Shown here piece after piece: positions 7,244 through 16,049 of a DNA stretch of 64,000 nucleotides. The DNA is taken from NCBI GenBank assembly GCA_017465155.1, contig JAFTWV010000101.1, positions 1 through 64,000 on the forward strand, read 5' to 3'. Both the position numbers and the translations under genes were made by a program. The stretch's first letter is position 1, and every line of letters starts with the position of its first letter. The notes below the pieces were generated by a model. It saw nothing but the letters and a program-made list of their open reading frames with translations, made no database searches and was not told the origin of the DNA. The DNA is from Clostridia bacterium (GTDB lineage Bacteria > Bacillota > Clostridia > Christensenellales > Aristaeellaceae).

Positions 7244-8632
7244 ATGCGGAAATGGCTTCAACGACTTGATATGAACATGGTGCGAGTCATCATGACGCTG
7301 GCATGGCCTACCATGCTGGAGCAGCTGATGCAGACGGCTGTGCAATACATTGATACGGCCATGGTTGGTTCTCTGGGTACACAGGCGACGGCGGCCGTCG
7401 GCGCAACGACGACGGTCGGATGGCTGATCGGCGGCACGGTGTCGGCGCTGGGCGTGGGCTTCCTGTCTTTTATTGCGCAGGCCTGCGGAGCGAAGGACCG
7501 GGCGGCGGCTTCCCGGGCTGCTGCACAGGCGGTCATTGCGGCGGCGGCTTCCGGCGTGCTGTTTACGGCAGTCACGCTGGGCCTGAGCGGTCTGGTGCCC
7601 GTATGGATGCAGGTGGAAGAGAGTATCCGTCCCCTTGCGTCCAGGTATTTTTTCATCCTGTACCTGCCCATGCTGCCCCGCGCGGCGACCATCATATTCG
7701 GTACCATCCTGCGAGCGGCGGGAGATACCAAAACGCCTATGAAGGTCGGCGTGTGGGTGAATGTGATCAATGTTGTGCTGAACTTCTTGATGATCTATCC
7801 CACGCGGCCGATGACGTTCTTTGGCCTGACCTTCACGATGCCCGGCGCGGGCTGGGGCGTGGTAGGCGCAGCCATTGCCAGCGCCATTGCGGTGACGGTA
7901 GGCGGCATATACATCACGGTTGTGCTGTGGCGGCATCCGTTGGTATCGCCGAGAGGGCAGCGCTTCCGGCCGGATTGGCAGATTCTCCGCCCGACGCTGC
8001 GCGTTGCCATCCCGAATATGTTCCAGCGCTTCGGCACGTCGCTGGGTTATGTGGCCTTTGCGGCAATGATCAACGCGCTGGGCGAGGTAGCCACTGCGGC
8101 CCACACCATCGCCAATACCGTTGAATCCGCCTTCTACATTCCCGGCTACGGCATGCAGACAGCTGCGGCTACCCTTGCCGGCAATGCCTATGGTGCGAAC
8201 GACCGGAACCGAATGGAGTCGCTGGCCCGGATGTTCATTCCCATCGAGATCGGACTGATGATCCTTTCCGGCGGATTGCTGTATGCCTTTGCGCCGATGC
8301 TGATGGGACTGTTCTCAACGGAAGAGGCGGTGATCGGCCTGGGCACGACTGTGCTGCGCATGGTAGCGGTATCCGAACCCTTCTATGGCTTCTCCATCAT
8401 TGTCGAGGGCATGATGCAGGGCGTAGGCAGGACACGTCAGCCTTTCGTGTTCAACATCATCGGTATGTGGCTGGTGCGGATCGTGGGAACCTTTGTCTGC
8501 ACGGCTGTCCTTGGTATGGGACTGGTTTCTGCATGGGCATGCATGATCGCTCATAATCTGCTGCTGTTTGTGCTGTTCCTGCGCTGTTATGTCAGGGGCA
8601 GCTGGAATCCGCTGCGTGAGCAGCGCAGCTGA
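7244..8632 (+). CDS. MATE family multidrug/cation antiporter
   Basis: A 462-residue, 12-helix membrane exporter of the MATE (MatE) family, normal length, with the two-fold internal repeat typical of the group. It would expel drugs or metabolites using a Na+ or H+ gradient. The start carries a GAGGTAG site. It has its own promoter and terminator, so it is a single-gene unit between the pectin operon and the beta-helix protein. The substrate cannot be told from sequence. A second MATE gene (62605) shares the family but little obvious sequence. Confidence 0.93.
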   Translation: MRKWLQRLDMNMVRVIMTLAWPTMLEQLMQTAVQYIDTAMVGSLGTQATAAVGATTTVGWLIGGTVSALGVGFLSFIAQACGAKDRAAASRAAAQAVIAAAASGVLFTAVTLGLSGLVPVWMQVEESIRPLASRYFFILYLPMLPRAATIIFGTILRAAGDTKTPMKVGVWVNVINVVLNFLMIYPTRPMTFFGLTFTMPGAGWGVVGAAIASAIAVTVGGIYITVVLWRHPLVSPRGQRFRPDWQILRPTLRVAIPNMFQRFGTSLGYVAFAAMINALGEVATAAHTIANTVESAFYIPGYGMQTAAATLAGNAYGANDRNRMESLARMFIPIEIGLMILSGGLLYAFAPMLMGLFSTEEAVIGLGTTVLRMVAVSEPFYGFSIIVEGMMQGVGRTRQPFVFNIIGMWLVRIVGTFVCTAVLGMGLVSAWACMIAHNLLLFVLFLRCYVRGSWNPLREQRS

Positions 8633-8644
8633 ACCAAAGGAATG

Positions 8645-8670
8645 CGCCGCAATCGGAGATGCGGCGTTTT
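8645..8670 (+). terminator. Terminator of the first MATE gene
   Basis: CGCCGCA pairs with TGCGGCG across an eight-base loop, followed by TTTT. Confidence 0.8.
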
Positions 8671-8771
8671 CTGCATTTATCGGCGCATGTTAACAGTTGC
8701 GTCATAGTCGGGACACAATGGCATGATAGAATAACGCTGCAAATCTATCCCGGAAAGGAAAGTAAATCTTC

Positions 8772-10403
8772 ATGAAGAAAATCATTGCGATGCTTCTGAC
8801 GCTCTGTCTGCTGCTGTCCCTTGCGGCGGCGGAGATCGCTGAAACGCTCATCGTCCTGGACGGCGAGAACATCACGGTCAACGGCGCTGCCATTACCGGG
8901 GATTCGGCGGCATCGGTGTATCTTGCCCGCAAGGTTGAAACCCACGAGGATGTTCCTGCTGAGCTGGCGGGCGTGGAAAACCGTGTGATCACCATCACCG
9001 ATGGCGGCAGCTATCGTATTTCCGGCACGGCCAGCGATGTGCAGATCGCCGTATGCGCCGAGGATACGGACGACGTTCGCCTGATCCTCGATGGCGTGAA
9101 CCTGACCTGCCGCACCAGCGCAGCCATTGCCATATACAGTGCCCGTGATCCCCGCGTGGCTGGTGAATACGGCGTGACCATCGAGCTGGCAGAGGGCAGT
9201 GAGAACCTGATCACTGGCAGCCACAATGCTGCCATGAGCGAGGAAGAGCCTGAGTTTGACGGAGCGATCGGCTCTCAGGTGTCCCTTGGCTTCGAGGGGA
9301 CTGGCAAGCTGACTGTCGATGCAGACAATGAGGGCGTGGAGGTCGCATATGGCCACATGACCATCAACGGCGGCGTGTTCCATATTGAGGCGGGCGATGA
9401 TCCCCTGAACGTCTCCGAGGATGGCGTGGGTACCCTGACCGTCAACGATGGATACCTGTACTCCGCAGTGAAGAATGCGCCCGGCGGCGAGGGCGACGGC
9501 ATTGACTCCAATGGCTGGATTGTCTTCAACGGCGGTACGGCCATCAATCTGGCCCATCCCACCAGTCAGGACGGCGGCATTGACTCCGACATGGGCAGCA
9601 CCATCAACGGCGGTGTGATTGTCGGCGCGGGCAACATGTACGACCCCATTGAGAGCACCTCCGGTCAGCTGTTTATGATGCTGGAGTTCTCCGAGCAGAC
9701 CGATGATCTCCTGGTCGTGACTGATTTGTTCGGCAATCCTGTCTTTGCCTACGATTTCCCCTATGATTATATGTACATTGCCTTCTCCACACCCGCGCTG
9801 CAGGAGGGCGAGACCTACAATGTTTATCTTGGCGGTGAGATCGAAGGTGAGCAGCAGGATGGCCTGTACACCTCCATCACGTCCTATAAGCCCGGTCGTC
9901 AGCTGATGCATGGCGGCGGCGTTGCAGAGCAGCGCAATCCCATGATGGGCGGTATGCAGGGCTTTGATCCCATGCAGGGGCAGCAGCCCGGCGCTGCGCC
10001 TGAGATGCCTGCAGGCGGTCAGGGCATGGGCGGAAAGCAGCCCGGTGGCATGCAGGATTTCGCTGCCCTTGCGCAGGCCTATGCATCCATCGACCTGAAC
10101 GAACTGCTGAAGGAAGCTGACCTGAACGAGCTGCTGGCCGGCAAGGATCTGAATAGCCTGCTGACCGGATTCTCCCTGACGGATCTGCTGACGGAGGAAC
10201 AGCTGAAGGCGATCTTTGGCGAGAATGCTGATCTGACCCTGCTGGAACGGGCGACTGACATGGGCCGCGGCTTCGGCGGCATGGGCGGAATGGCGCCCCG
10301 CGGCATGGAATCCTCTGCAGACGTCGCGACGACCCGCTTTGTCCTGACCCGCGAGAACAATACCTTCTCCAACGTGTCTGCCGTGGATGGCAACGCAAGG
10401 TGA
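8772..10403 (+). CDS. Secreted carbohydrate-binding beta-helix protein (Cthe_2159-like)
   Basis: A 543-residue exported protein: signal peptide 1-20 (ends Ala-Ala-Ala before Glu), then a right-handed beta-helix-like region (about 30-360) with repeated hydrophobic strands and GG/NGG turns (for example INGGVF and FNGG). The family of Cthe_2159 binds cellulose and pectin and has Ca sites; Asp/Asn-rich turns here agree. Residues about 385-440 are rich in Met, Gly, Pro and Gln, and a further low-complexity MGRGFGGMGG stretch lies near 500. No catalytic residues or cell-wall anchor were recognised. A polysaccharide-adhesion role fits the neighbourhood; similar proteins near spore-coat CotH genes are an alternative context. 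Confidence 0.75.
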   Translation: MKKIIAMLLTLCLLLSLAAAEIAETLIVLDGENITVNGAAITGDSAASVYLARKVETHEDVPAELAGVENRVITITDGGSYRISGTASDVQIAVCAEDTDDVRLILDGVNLTCRTSAAIAIYSARDPRVAGEYGVTIELAEGSENLITGSHNAAMSEEEPEFDGAIGSQVSLGFEGTGKLTVDADNEGVEVAYGHMTINGGVFHIEAGDDPLNVSEDGVGTLTVNDGYLYSAVKNAPGGEGDGIDSNGWIVFNGGTAINLAHPTSQDGGIDSDMGSTINGGVIVGAGNMYDPIESTSGQLFMMLEFSEQTDDLLVVTDLFGNPVFAYDFPYDYMYIAFSTPALQEGETYNVYLGGEIEGEQQDGLYTSITSYKPGRQLMHGGGVAEQRNPMMGGMQGFDPMQGQQPGAAPEMPAGGQGMGGKQPGGMQDFAALAQAYASIDLNELLKEADLNELLAGKDLNSLLTGFSLTDLLTEEQLKAIFGENADLTLLERATDMGRGFGGMGGMAPRGMESSADVATTRFVLTRENNTFSNVSAVDGNAR

Positions 10404-10421
10404 TCCGCTGAACATCCCGCA

Positions 10422-10459
10422 CAGCCAGCCTTCTGTATTACGGAGGGCTGGCTGTTTTT
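10422..10459 (+). terminator. Terminator after the beta-helix protein
   Basis: CAGCCAGCCTTC pairs with GGAGGGCTGGCTG, followed by a T5-6 run. Confidence 0.85.
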
Positions 10460-10505
10460 GGCTGGCCATGAGGCTGAGAAGACGCCCGGAAATGCGCAAA
10501 GACGG

Positions 10506-10534
10506 TTGCACGATCAGGAGAAACCGGGTATAAT
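10506..10534 (+). promoter_or_regulatory. Promoter of the dehydrogenase/lactonase operon
   Basis: TTGCAC, 17 bases, perfect TATAAT. Transcription would begin near 10541, which excludes the upstream in-frame start codons at 10458 and 10533 for the first gene. Confidence 0.65.
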
Positions 10535-10571
10535 GATTGCAGCGATTTCTGCAGAAAAAGGTGTGAGACAG

Positions 10572-11777
10572 TTGAAAAATTATGGTACGTATTTTCAGAA
10601 TGACCCTGTTCATCCGCTGGTATACGGCGAGGTGGAGCTGATCAATCCCCCCCGGCAGCGTCTGCGCGGGGAACCAGTGCAGGAGGGCGTGCTGGTGCAT
10701 CCGGTGATGGTAGGCTTTTGCGGCACGGATCATGAGCTGATGGAGATGGGTCGCAAGGGCCTGCTGGGCCCCAAGTTCCCAGCCGGGCAGAAGCGTCTGA
10801 TCAACGGTCATGAGGGCGTGGTGTGGGTGCCTTCCCAGAACCGCTTTGCCATTGTGCTTATCCGCGGCGGCGACAGCATTGATCCCACCCGCTACACCGA
10901 GGATGAAAGCTACTTTGAGTATGGCTGTGATCAGGCGGACGGCCTGTTCAGCGACAGCATGTATGTCAACCCGGACATGCTGCTGCCCATCCCGGACGGC
11001 TTCGTGCAGGACGGAAAGCTTGCGCTGTCCTTTGCCAAGAAGATGGTCTTCCCGGATCCCTTTGCCTGTATGCTTTTCCAGCTGGAGCGCATGGAGGATC
11101 TGGGCAGCGCGCACTGGTTCCGCCAGACAGCCCGCCGTCATCGCTGCTCGCTGGAGGAAGCCCGCAAAATCGCTGCGGATGAGATATTTGCCCGCACGGT
11201 GATCTTCGGCCTGGGTACCACGGGAATGTTCATCGGCGATGTGATCCGGCAATCGCATCCGGACGCGAAGATCGTCTTTGTCGGACGCAGTGACGAGGAC
11301 AGCCCCAAGGTGAAGTTTGCCCTGGAGCAGGCCGGCGCCATCTATGTCAAGAACAGCTGCAGCGACCCGGCTGACTGTGCAGAGGCCATCATCAAGGCGC
11401 TGGGCGGCCGTGCGACGACCTTTATCGGCGTAAGCGGTACGCAGGTGGAGCATGAGCTTGCTTTCCGTCATCGTGTGCTGGGCTGCAACGGACTGTACAA
11501 CTCCTTCTCCCTCGGTCCGAAGGTCACCTTTGACACGATGCCCTTTGGCTTCGAGAATCATCTGATCTTTGGCTCCATTAACTTCCGTCAGGATCATATG
11601 GAAAAGGCCATCGAGATGCTGGCACGCAGCCGCTATGACGAGATTGTGGGCCTGATTGACCGGGATGAGTTTGCTGCCGATCCCATTGATGCCTATGAGA
11701 ACAGGATATACTGCAAGGCCGCACCCATGAAAACGGCGGTCATCTGGAACAAGGCCTACATCGACACGGAACGCTGA
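10572..11777 (+). CDS. Zinc-type MDR dehydrogenase, glucose 1-dehydrogenase-like
   Basis: A 401-residue medium-chain dehydrogenase resembling sugar 1-dehydrogenases that oxidise an aldose to its lactone. The catalytic zinc site is seen as Cys50 in GFCGTDHE and His80-Glu81 in NGHEG. The Rossmann turn GLGTTG starts near 213. The four-Cys structural-zinc lobe of alcohol dehydrogenases is absent. The start is uncertain: I chose TTG at 10572 (AAAGGTG eight bases upstream); GTG at 10563 is the alternative. Both lie after the promoter's expected start site. It is the first gene of an operon with an AraM-like protein and a lactonase-like hydrolase, which supports lactone formation. Substrate and cofactor are unknown. 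Confidence 0.78.
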   Translation: MKNYGTYFQNDPVHPLVYGEVELINPPRQRLRGEPVQEGVLVHPVMVGFCGTDHELMEMGRKGLLGPKFPAGQKRLINGHEGVVWVPSQNRFAIVLIRGGDSIDPTRYTEDESYFEYGCDQADGLFSDSMYVNPDMLLPIPDGFVQDGKLALSFAKKMVFPDPFACMLFQLERMEDLGSAHWFRQTARRHRCSLEEARKIAADEIFARTVIFGLGTTGMFIGDVIRQSHPDAKIVFVGRSDEDSPKVKFALEQAGAIYVKNSCSDPADCAEAIIKALGGRATTFIGVSGTQVEHELAFRHRVLGCNGLYNSFSLGPKVTFDTMPFGFENHLIFGSINFRQDHMEKAIEMLARSRYDEIVGLIDRDEFAADPIDAYENRIYCKAAPMKTAVIWNKAYIDTER

Positions 11778-11790
11778 GGAGGAAATGACG

Positions 11791-13155
11791 ATGGCTGTCA
11801 AGGTGAGCTATGATCAGGACTGCAGGATGATCATATCGGGCGTGGAATGCGGCTGCGCCTGCGAGCATCATGACATTGATAAGGATATCTATATCGGCAA
11901 GGACCTGATTGCCCGCATCCCGGATTATATCCGCCGCCGGGGACTGGGTACGAGCTGCGTGCTGGTTGCGGATGACAACACGTGGCGCGTCGCGGGTGCG
12001 CAGGTGGAAAAAGCGCTGACAGAGGCAGGCTTTTCTGTCGTTTCCTGCGTGATTCACCGCGACGGAGACATGCTGCCGGATGATCTTTCCTGCGGCGAGG
12101 TGCTTTTGTCCATCACGAGGGAGACGGAGTTCCTCATTGCCGTGGGCAGCGGATCGGTGACGGATACCACCCGCATCAACGCGGAGCGTACGGGCCTGCC
12201 CTTTGTGTCGGTGGGAACTGCGCCCTCCATGGATGGATATGCATCGGCAGTTGCGCCCCTGCTGCACCGGGGACTCAAAATCCAGCGGCCTGCCGTTTGT
12301 CCGGAGATCATCGTGTGCGATCTGGATGTGCTGGCCACAGCCCCCATGCACATGATTGCCAGCGGCGTGGGCGATGTGCTGGGCAAGTACATTGCCAAGG
12401 CGGACTGGGAGCTGGGTGCGGTGATCAACGGCGAGCCCTGCTGCCCGGTCTGCGTGGAGATGGTGACGAACGCGGTCAATGCGCTGGTGGACAATGTGGA
12501 TGAGATTGCCCGGAAAACCGAGAAGGGTATGCGCATCCTCATCGAGGCGCTGCTGCTGGCGGGTGTGACCATCATGATCATTGACAACACCCGCGCTGTG
12601 GCTTCCATTGAGCACAACATTGCCCAGTACTGGGAGATGATCCTTGTGCAGCAGGGCAAGGAGCCGCCCATGCACGGCGCGTCGGTGGGCGTATCCACGC
12701 TGCTGGTGTGGCCGATGTTCGAGCGCTTTGCGAAGGAAGACCTGAACTGTCTGAATCTGGAGGATATCCGCGCCCGCCGTATTTCCCGCGAAAAGCGCGA
12801 ACGGTGGATGCTGCATGCCTACGGCGAGGAAGGCGGAAAGCAGATCATGCGCGAGAATCCCGGCGACTTCCTCACCTGGGAGGAGCAGGAGCGCCGCGTC
12901 CGCACGGCACAGGAGCACATGGACGAAATCCGTGCGATCATTGCTGCCATGCCGCCGCTGGAAAAGATCAGGCAGGTCATGCGCAGGCTGAATGCTGAGA
13001 TGACGCCCGAAGAGGAGCACATCCCCGATGATCTGCTGCGGCGCTCCATGCACTGCGGCAAGGACTACCGCACGCGCTATACCCTCTTCAAGCTGATTGA
13101 CGAGTGCGGTCTGCTGGAGGATTATCTTGCGGATTATCCCTATCCGTTCGCGTAA
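11791..13155 (+). CDS. sn-Glycerol-1-phosphate dehydrogenase-like (AraM/EgsA family)
   Basis: A 454-residue NAD(P)-dependent, metal-containing dehydrogenase of the G1PDH (AraM) family, whose known members reduce dihydroxyacetone phosphate to glycerol 1-phosphate. Family motifs: GSGSVTDTTR near 119-128 (nucleotide loop) and TAPSMDGYAS near 143-152, the usual G1PDH signature; MHGASVG near 288 supplies a likely metal histidine. AGGAGG lies eight bases before the ATG at 11791, and only two before the ATG at 11785, so the former is preferred. It sits 13 bases after the MDR gene. Whether it truly makes glycerol 1-phosphate or handles a related sugar intermediate of this operon is open. Confidence 0.82.
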   Translation: MAVKVSYDQDCRMIISGVECGCACEHHDIDKDIYIGKDLIARIPDYIRRRGLGTSCVLVADDNTWRVAGAQVEKALTEAGFSVVSCVIHRDGDMLPDDLSCGEVLLSITRETEFLIAVGSGSVTDTTRINAERTGLPFVSVGTAPSMDGYASAVAPLLHRGLKIQRPAVCPEIIVCDLDVLATAPMHMIASGVGDVLGKYIAKADWELGAVINGEPCCPVCVEMVTNAVNALVDNVDEIARKTEKGMRILIEALLLAGVTIMIIDNTRAVASIEHNIAQYWEMILVQQGKEPPMHGASVGVSTLLVWPMFERFAKEDLNCLNLEDIRARRISREKRERWMLHAYGEEGGKQIMRENPGDFLTWEEQERRVRTAQEHMDEIRAIIAAMPPLEKIRQVMRRLNAEMTPEEEHIPDDLLRRSMHCGKDYRTRYTLFKLIDECGLLEDYLADYPYPFA

Positions 13156-13167
13156 AGGAGCTTCGAT

Positions 13168-14037
13168 ATGATCGACGCGCATCTTCACCTGTGGGAAAAG
13201 CAGCAAGGCATGGTGAACGGCCTGCCTGTATATGACATCGGCGGTGGAAAAAGCCAGTTCGGCGCTGTGGTGCGCCAGATGCTTCCGCCCTATATGACAG
13301 ATGGTGTGAACAGCGCAGAGCGGCTGATCGCCAACATGGACTTTGCTCAGGTGGCAGGCGCTGTGGTGACGCAGGAGTATATTGACGGAAATCAGGACGA
13401 CTACCTGCGCCGGGTTCGCCGGCAGTATCCGGAACGGCTGCGGGTGAGCGCACTGTATGAGGAACAGAACCTTCCGGACGTGGCTGGCATGGATGGAATC
13501 AAGATTTGTGCAGGCCGTCTGGCTGATCTGGACCTGACAAAGCATGAAGCGGTGTTTGCTCATGCGGCGCAGACGGGCTGCTTCATCGGCATCGACCTTG
13601 CCGACGGAGACCGTCAGACGTCCTCCCTGCGCGAGATGATCCAGCAGTACCCGCAGGTGCGCATGGCGATCGGGCACTTTGGCATGGTGACCACCCCGAA
13701 CTGGCAGGAGCAAATCCGCCTGGCCAGGCATCCCAATGTGTATGTGGAAAGCGGTGGTATCACATGGTTGTTCAACAGCGAGTTCTACCCGTACCCGTCG
13801 GCGGTTCGGGCAATCCGCGAGGCCGGCGATATCTGTGGTATGGACAAGCTGATGTGGGGTTCTGACTATCCCCGTACGATGACTGCCATTACCTACCGCA
13901 TGAGCTGGGATTTCGCCGCAAAGTCGCAGCTGCTCACCGATGAGGAGAAGCAGATGTTCTTCCATGATAATGCGCACCGGTTCTACCGCTTTGGCGAGCT
14001 GCCTGAAATGCCCTATGTCGTTCATATGGCGGAATAA
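13168..14037 (+). CDS. Amidohydrolase-2 family protein, sugar lactonase-like
   Basis: A 289-residue TIM-barrel hydrolase. The N-terminal DAHLHLW motif (3-9) and a late WGSDYP motif are typical of the COG3618 group, which includes L-fuconolactonase and pyrone-dicarboxylate hydrolase. It would open a lactone, which makes chemical sense after the sugar dehydrogenase two genes upstream. It is translated from an AAAGGAG site 12 bases after the previous gene. Specificity cannot be read from sequence; a decarboxylase of the ACMSD type is a less likely alternative. Confidence 0.78.
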   Translation: MIDAHLHLWEKQQGMVNGLPVYDIGGGKSQFGAVVRQMLPPYMTDGVNSAERLIANMDFAQVAGAVVTQEYIDGNQDDYLRRVRRQYPERLRVSALYEEQNLPDVAGMDGIKICAGRLADLDLTKHEAVFAHAAQTGCFIGIDLADGDRQTSSLREMIQQYPQVRMAIGHFGMVTTPNWQEQIRLARHPNVYVESGGITWLFNSEFYPYPSAVRAIREAGDICGMDKLMWGSDYPRTMTAITYRMSWDFAAKSQLLTDEEKQMFFHDNAHRFYRFGELPEMPYVVHMAE

Positions 14038-14052
14038 GCAGGAGGAATCTGC

Positions 14053-15060
14053 ATGGATTTGAAAATCGGCCGCATGACACGCGGCAAGCTGAATTCTCTC
14101 GGCGATGTGCCGGGCGTGCGCGTAGGGCACTGCACGGTGGACAATGACCGGCACAAGACCGGCGTGACGGTTGTTCTGCCCTGCGGGGATGACATCTTCA
14201 GGCGGAAGATGGTTGCAGCCTGTCATGTGCTCAACGGCTTTGGCAAAACGGCGGGTTTGATGCAGATCAGCGAGCTGGGGACGCTGGAAACGCCCATCGC
14301 GCTGACCAACACGCTCAATGTCGGCCGCGTACACGACGCGATGGTGGAGTACATGTGCCGTCAGGCAGAAGCGAACGGATATGCTGTCACGTCGGTCAAT
14401 CCGGTGGTCTGCGAATGCAACGATGCATCGCTCAATGATATCCGTCATCGCGCGGTGGGGGAGCGAGAGGTCTTCGCGGCAATCGAGAATGCAGCGCCGT
14501 CCTTTGCTGAGGGCGATGTGGGCGCGGGCAAGGGAATGACCTGCCATGACCTGAAGGGCGGCATCGGAACCTCCTCCCGCATCATCGAGATTGATGGAGA
14601 ATGCTTCACCCTCGGCGTACTGGTGCAGACGAACCACGGTTCTCTCTCCGACCTGCGCATTGACGGTCAGCCTGTCGGCGCGGAGATTGAACGCCGCATT
14701 CATGAGGACACGCCGGATCAGGGCAGCTGCATCATGATCGTCGCCACTGATCTGCCGGTGACCTCGCGTCAGCTTGGCCGCATTATCCGGCGGTGCAGCG
14801 TAGGCCTTGCCCGGCTGGGCAGCTACATCGGCCATGGCAGCGGCGAGGTGATGGTGGGCTTCAGCACCGCTAACCGGATCCCTGCGCAGGGCGGCTGCAT
14901 CAGTCTGCGCTGCATCCATGAATCCCAGATCAACAAAGCCTTCCGTGCGGCTGCTGAGGCGACGGAGGAGGCGGTGCTGCGCTCGATGCTGCATGCCTCG
15001 GCTGTTACCGGCTACAGCGGCAAGGTGCGCCGGAGCCTGCGTGAATTCTGGCAGCCATAA
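14053..15060 (+). CDS. DmpA-type beta/D-aminopeptidase (peptidase family S58/P1)
   Basis: A 335-residue Ntn-fold-like self-processing peptidase. Family features: GVRVGHCT near 21-28, NxFGK (61-65), the GDVGAG block (154-159) and the cleavage/nucleophile region GIGTSSR (170-176), where cleavage before Ser would create the catalytic N-terminus. Known members release N-terminal D- or beta-amino acids or L-residues from amides. It lies 15 bases after the lactonase gene and ends the operon before a terminator. No signal peptide, so it acts inside the cell. Physiological substrate unknown; it may complement the D-amino-acid operon downstream. Confidence 0.82.
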   Translation: MDLKIGRMTRGKLNSLGDVPGVRVGHCTVDNDRHKTGVTVVLPCGDDIFRRKMVAACHVLNGFGKTAGLMQISELGTLETPIALTNTLNVGRVHDAMVEYMCRQAEANGYAVTSVNPVVCECNDASLNDIRHRAVGEREVFAAIENAAPSFAEGDVGAGKGMTCHDLKGGIGTSSRIIEIDGECFTLGVLVQTNHGSLSDLRIDGQPVGAEIERRIHEDTPDQGSCIMIVATDLPVTSRQLGRIIRRCSVGLARLGSYIGHGSGEVMVGFSTANRIPAQGGCISLRCIHESQINKAFRAAAEATEEAVLRSMLHASAVTGYSGKVRRSLREFWQP

Positions 15061-15065
15061 CAAAA

Positions 15066-15100
15066 GGCGGGACAGCCGTGATTGGACTGTCCCGCCTTGC
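15066..15100. terminator. Convergent terminator between DmpA-like and class A-like genes
   Basis: GGCGGGACAG pairs perfectly with CTGTCCCGCC. It has a TTTT run on the minus strand and a weaker TTGCTT on the plus strand, so it can serve both converging genes. Confidence 0.8.
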
Positions 15101-15895
15101 TTATGTACTTTCAAGCTGCGCCTGGTACAGCGCCCATGTGCCCTGCCGCATCAGATCCTCCCATGCGTACACATCTGTATCGTGCCCTGCGAAGCAGATC
15201 ACAAACGGCTGCGGCGCGTAGACAATGCCCACGTCGTTGCTGAGCTGATCATCCTCGCCAGTCTTGTGGGCAATGGCGACTTCGCCGCAAATCCGGCCGT
15301 TCAGCTTGTGATCGACCTGCTGGAGCAGCAAGGTGTCAATGGCTTCTTTGCATACGGCCTCGCTGACAAATTCATTCCTGTACAGCTTTGCCAGCAGCTC
15401 GCCGATTTCCCGGGGGCAGATGACATTCTGCAGCCCCTTCAGCGATGCACTGCGGTCAAAGAGCTTGCGGGTCAGCTGCGTCTTTTCCAGCCCCATGGAT
15501 CGGAAACCGGCCTGCGCTCCCTCGATGGTTGCATGCTGGATGAGCCGGTTGGTGGCGGTGTTGTCGCTGATGGAGATCATCAGGCGGCACAGAGTCCGCA
15601 CATCGGCTTCCACATCGCCGGTGAAGAGCGTCAGCGCGCCGCAGATAGGTACCTTGTCTGCTGCGGTGATGGTCAGATGCTCGTCCATGGACATCCGTCC
15701 TGCTGCGCTTTCGGCCAGCACATGCAGGAACAACGGCAGCTTGATGACGCTTGCTGCGCCGAAAACCTCCTCCTCATGTACGCCAAAGGTACAGCCGGTG
15801 GTCAGGTTTTGGTAATAAAAGCCCAGATGTCCGGGGATGCGCGCCATCTGCTCGCGGATGGTGGTCAGGGCTTCCAGTTCCCGTACGTGAAACAT
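15101..15895 (-). CDS. Class A beta-lactamase-like serine hydrolase, cytoplasmic
   Basis: A 264-residue penicilloyl-serine-transferase fold protein. The motifs SVIK (49-52, nucleophile Ser49), SDN (110-112) and KTG (211-213) match class A enzymes. It has no signal peptide, and I could not find the omega-loop Glu (ExxLN) that activates water in true beta-lactamases. It is therefore more likely a peptidase/esterase or a slow penicillin binder than a resistance enzyme. GGAGGCG precedes the ATG. It is monocistronic, with its own promoter, divergent from the transglutaminase-like gene. A role in cell-wall peptide metabolism is suggested by the neighbours. Confidence 0.82.
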   Translation of the reverse strand: MFHVRELEALTTIREQMARIPGHLGFYYQNLTTGCTFGVHEEEVFGAASVIKLPLFLHVLAESAAGRMSMDEHLTITAADKVPICGALTLFTGDVEADVRTLCRLMISISDNTATNRLIQHATIEGAQAGFRSMGLEKTQLTRKLFDRSASLKGLQNVICPREIGELLAKLYRNEFVSEAVCKEAIDTLLLQQVDHKLNGRICGEVAIAHKTGEDDQLSNDVGIVYAPQPFVICFAGHDTDVYAWEDLMRQGTWALYQAQLEST

Positions 15896-15926
15896 GGTTC
15901 AGGCGCCTCCTTTGCGTTGTGGATTT

Positions 15927-15955
15927 ATCATAGCAAAAGACGGACGGAAGTGCAA
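15927..15955 (-). promoter_or_regulatory. Promoter of the class A-like hydrolase
   Basis: Minus strand: TTGCAC, 17 bases, TATGAT. Confidence 0.65.
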
Positions 15956-16049
15956 CTGCTCCGCGCAATATTGTTCTTTTGCTGCATTTCCGGGTCGAGA
16001 AAAGCGAAAGTGTGCTACAATAGGCCATCAGCAACAGGAGGTTATGATG

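Noticed and set aside
8745..11801. A 1018-codon open frame on the minus strand
   Set aside because: It is antisense to three well-supported genes, has no ribosome site, and its translation is a compositional shadow rich in His, Gln, Leu and Ala. The same applies to 11740-15114 and 24950-28234.
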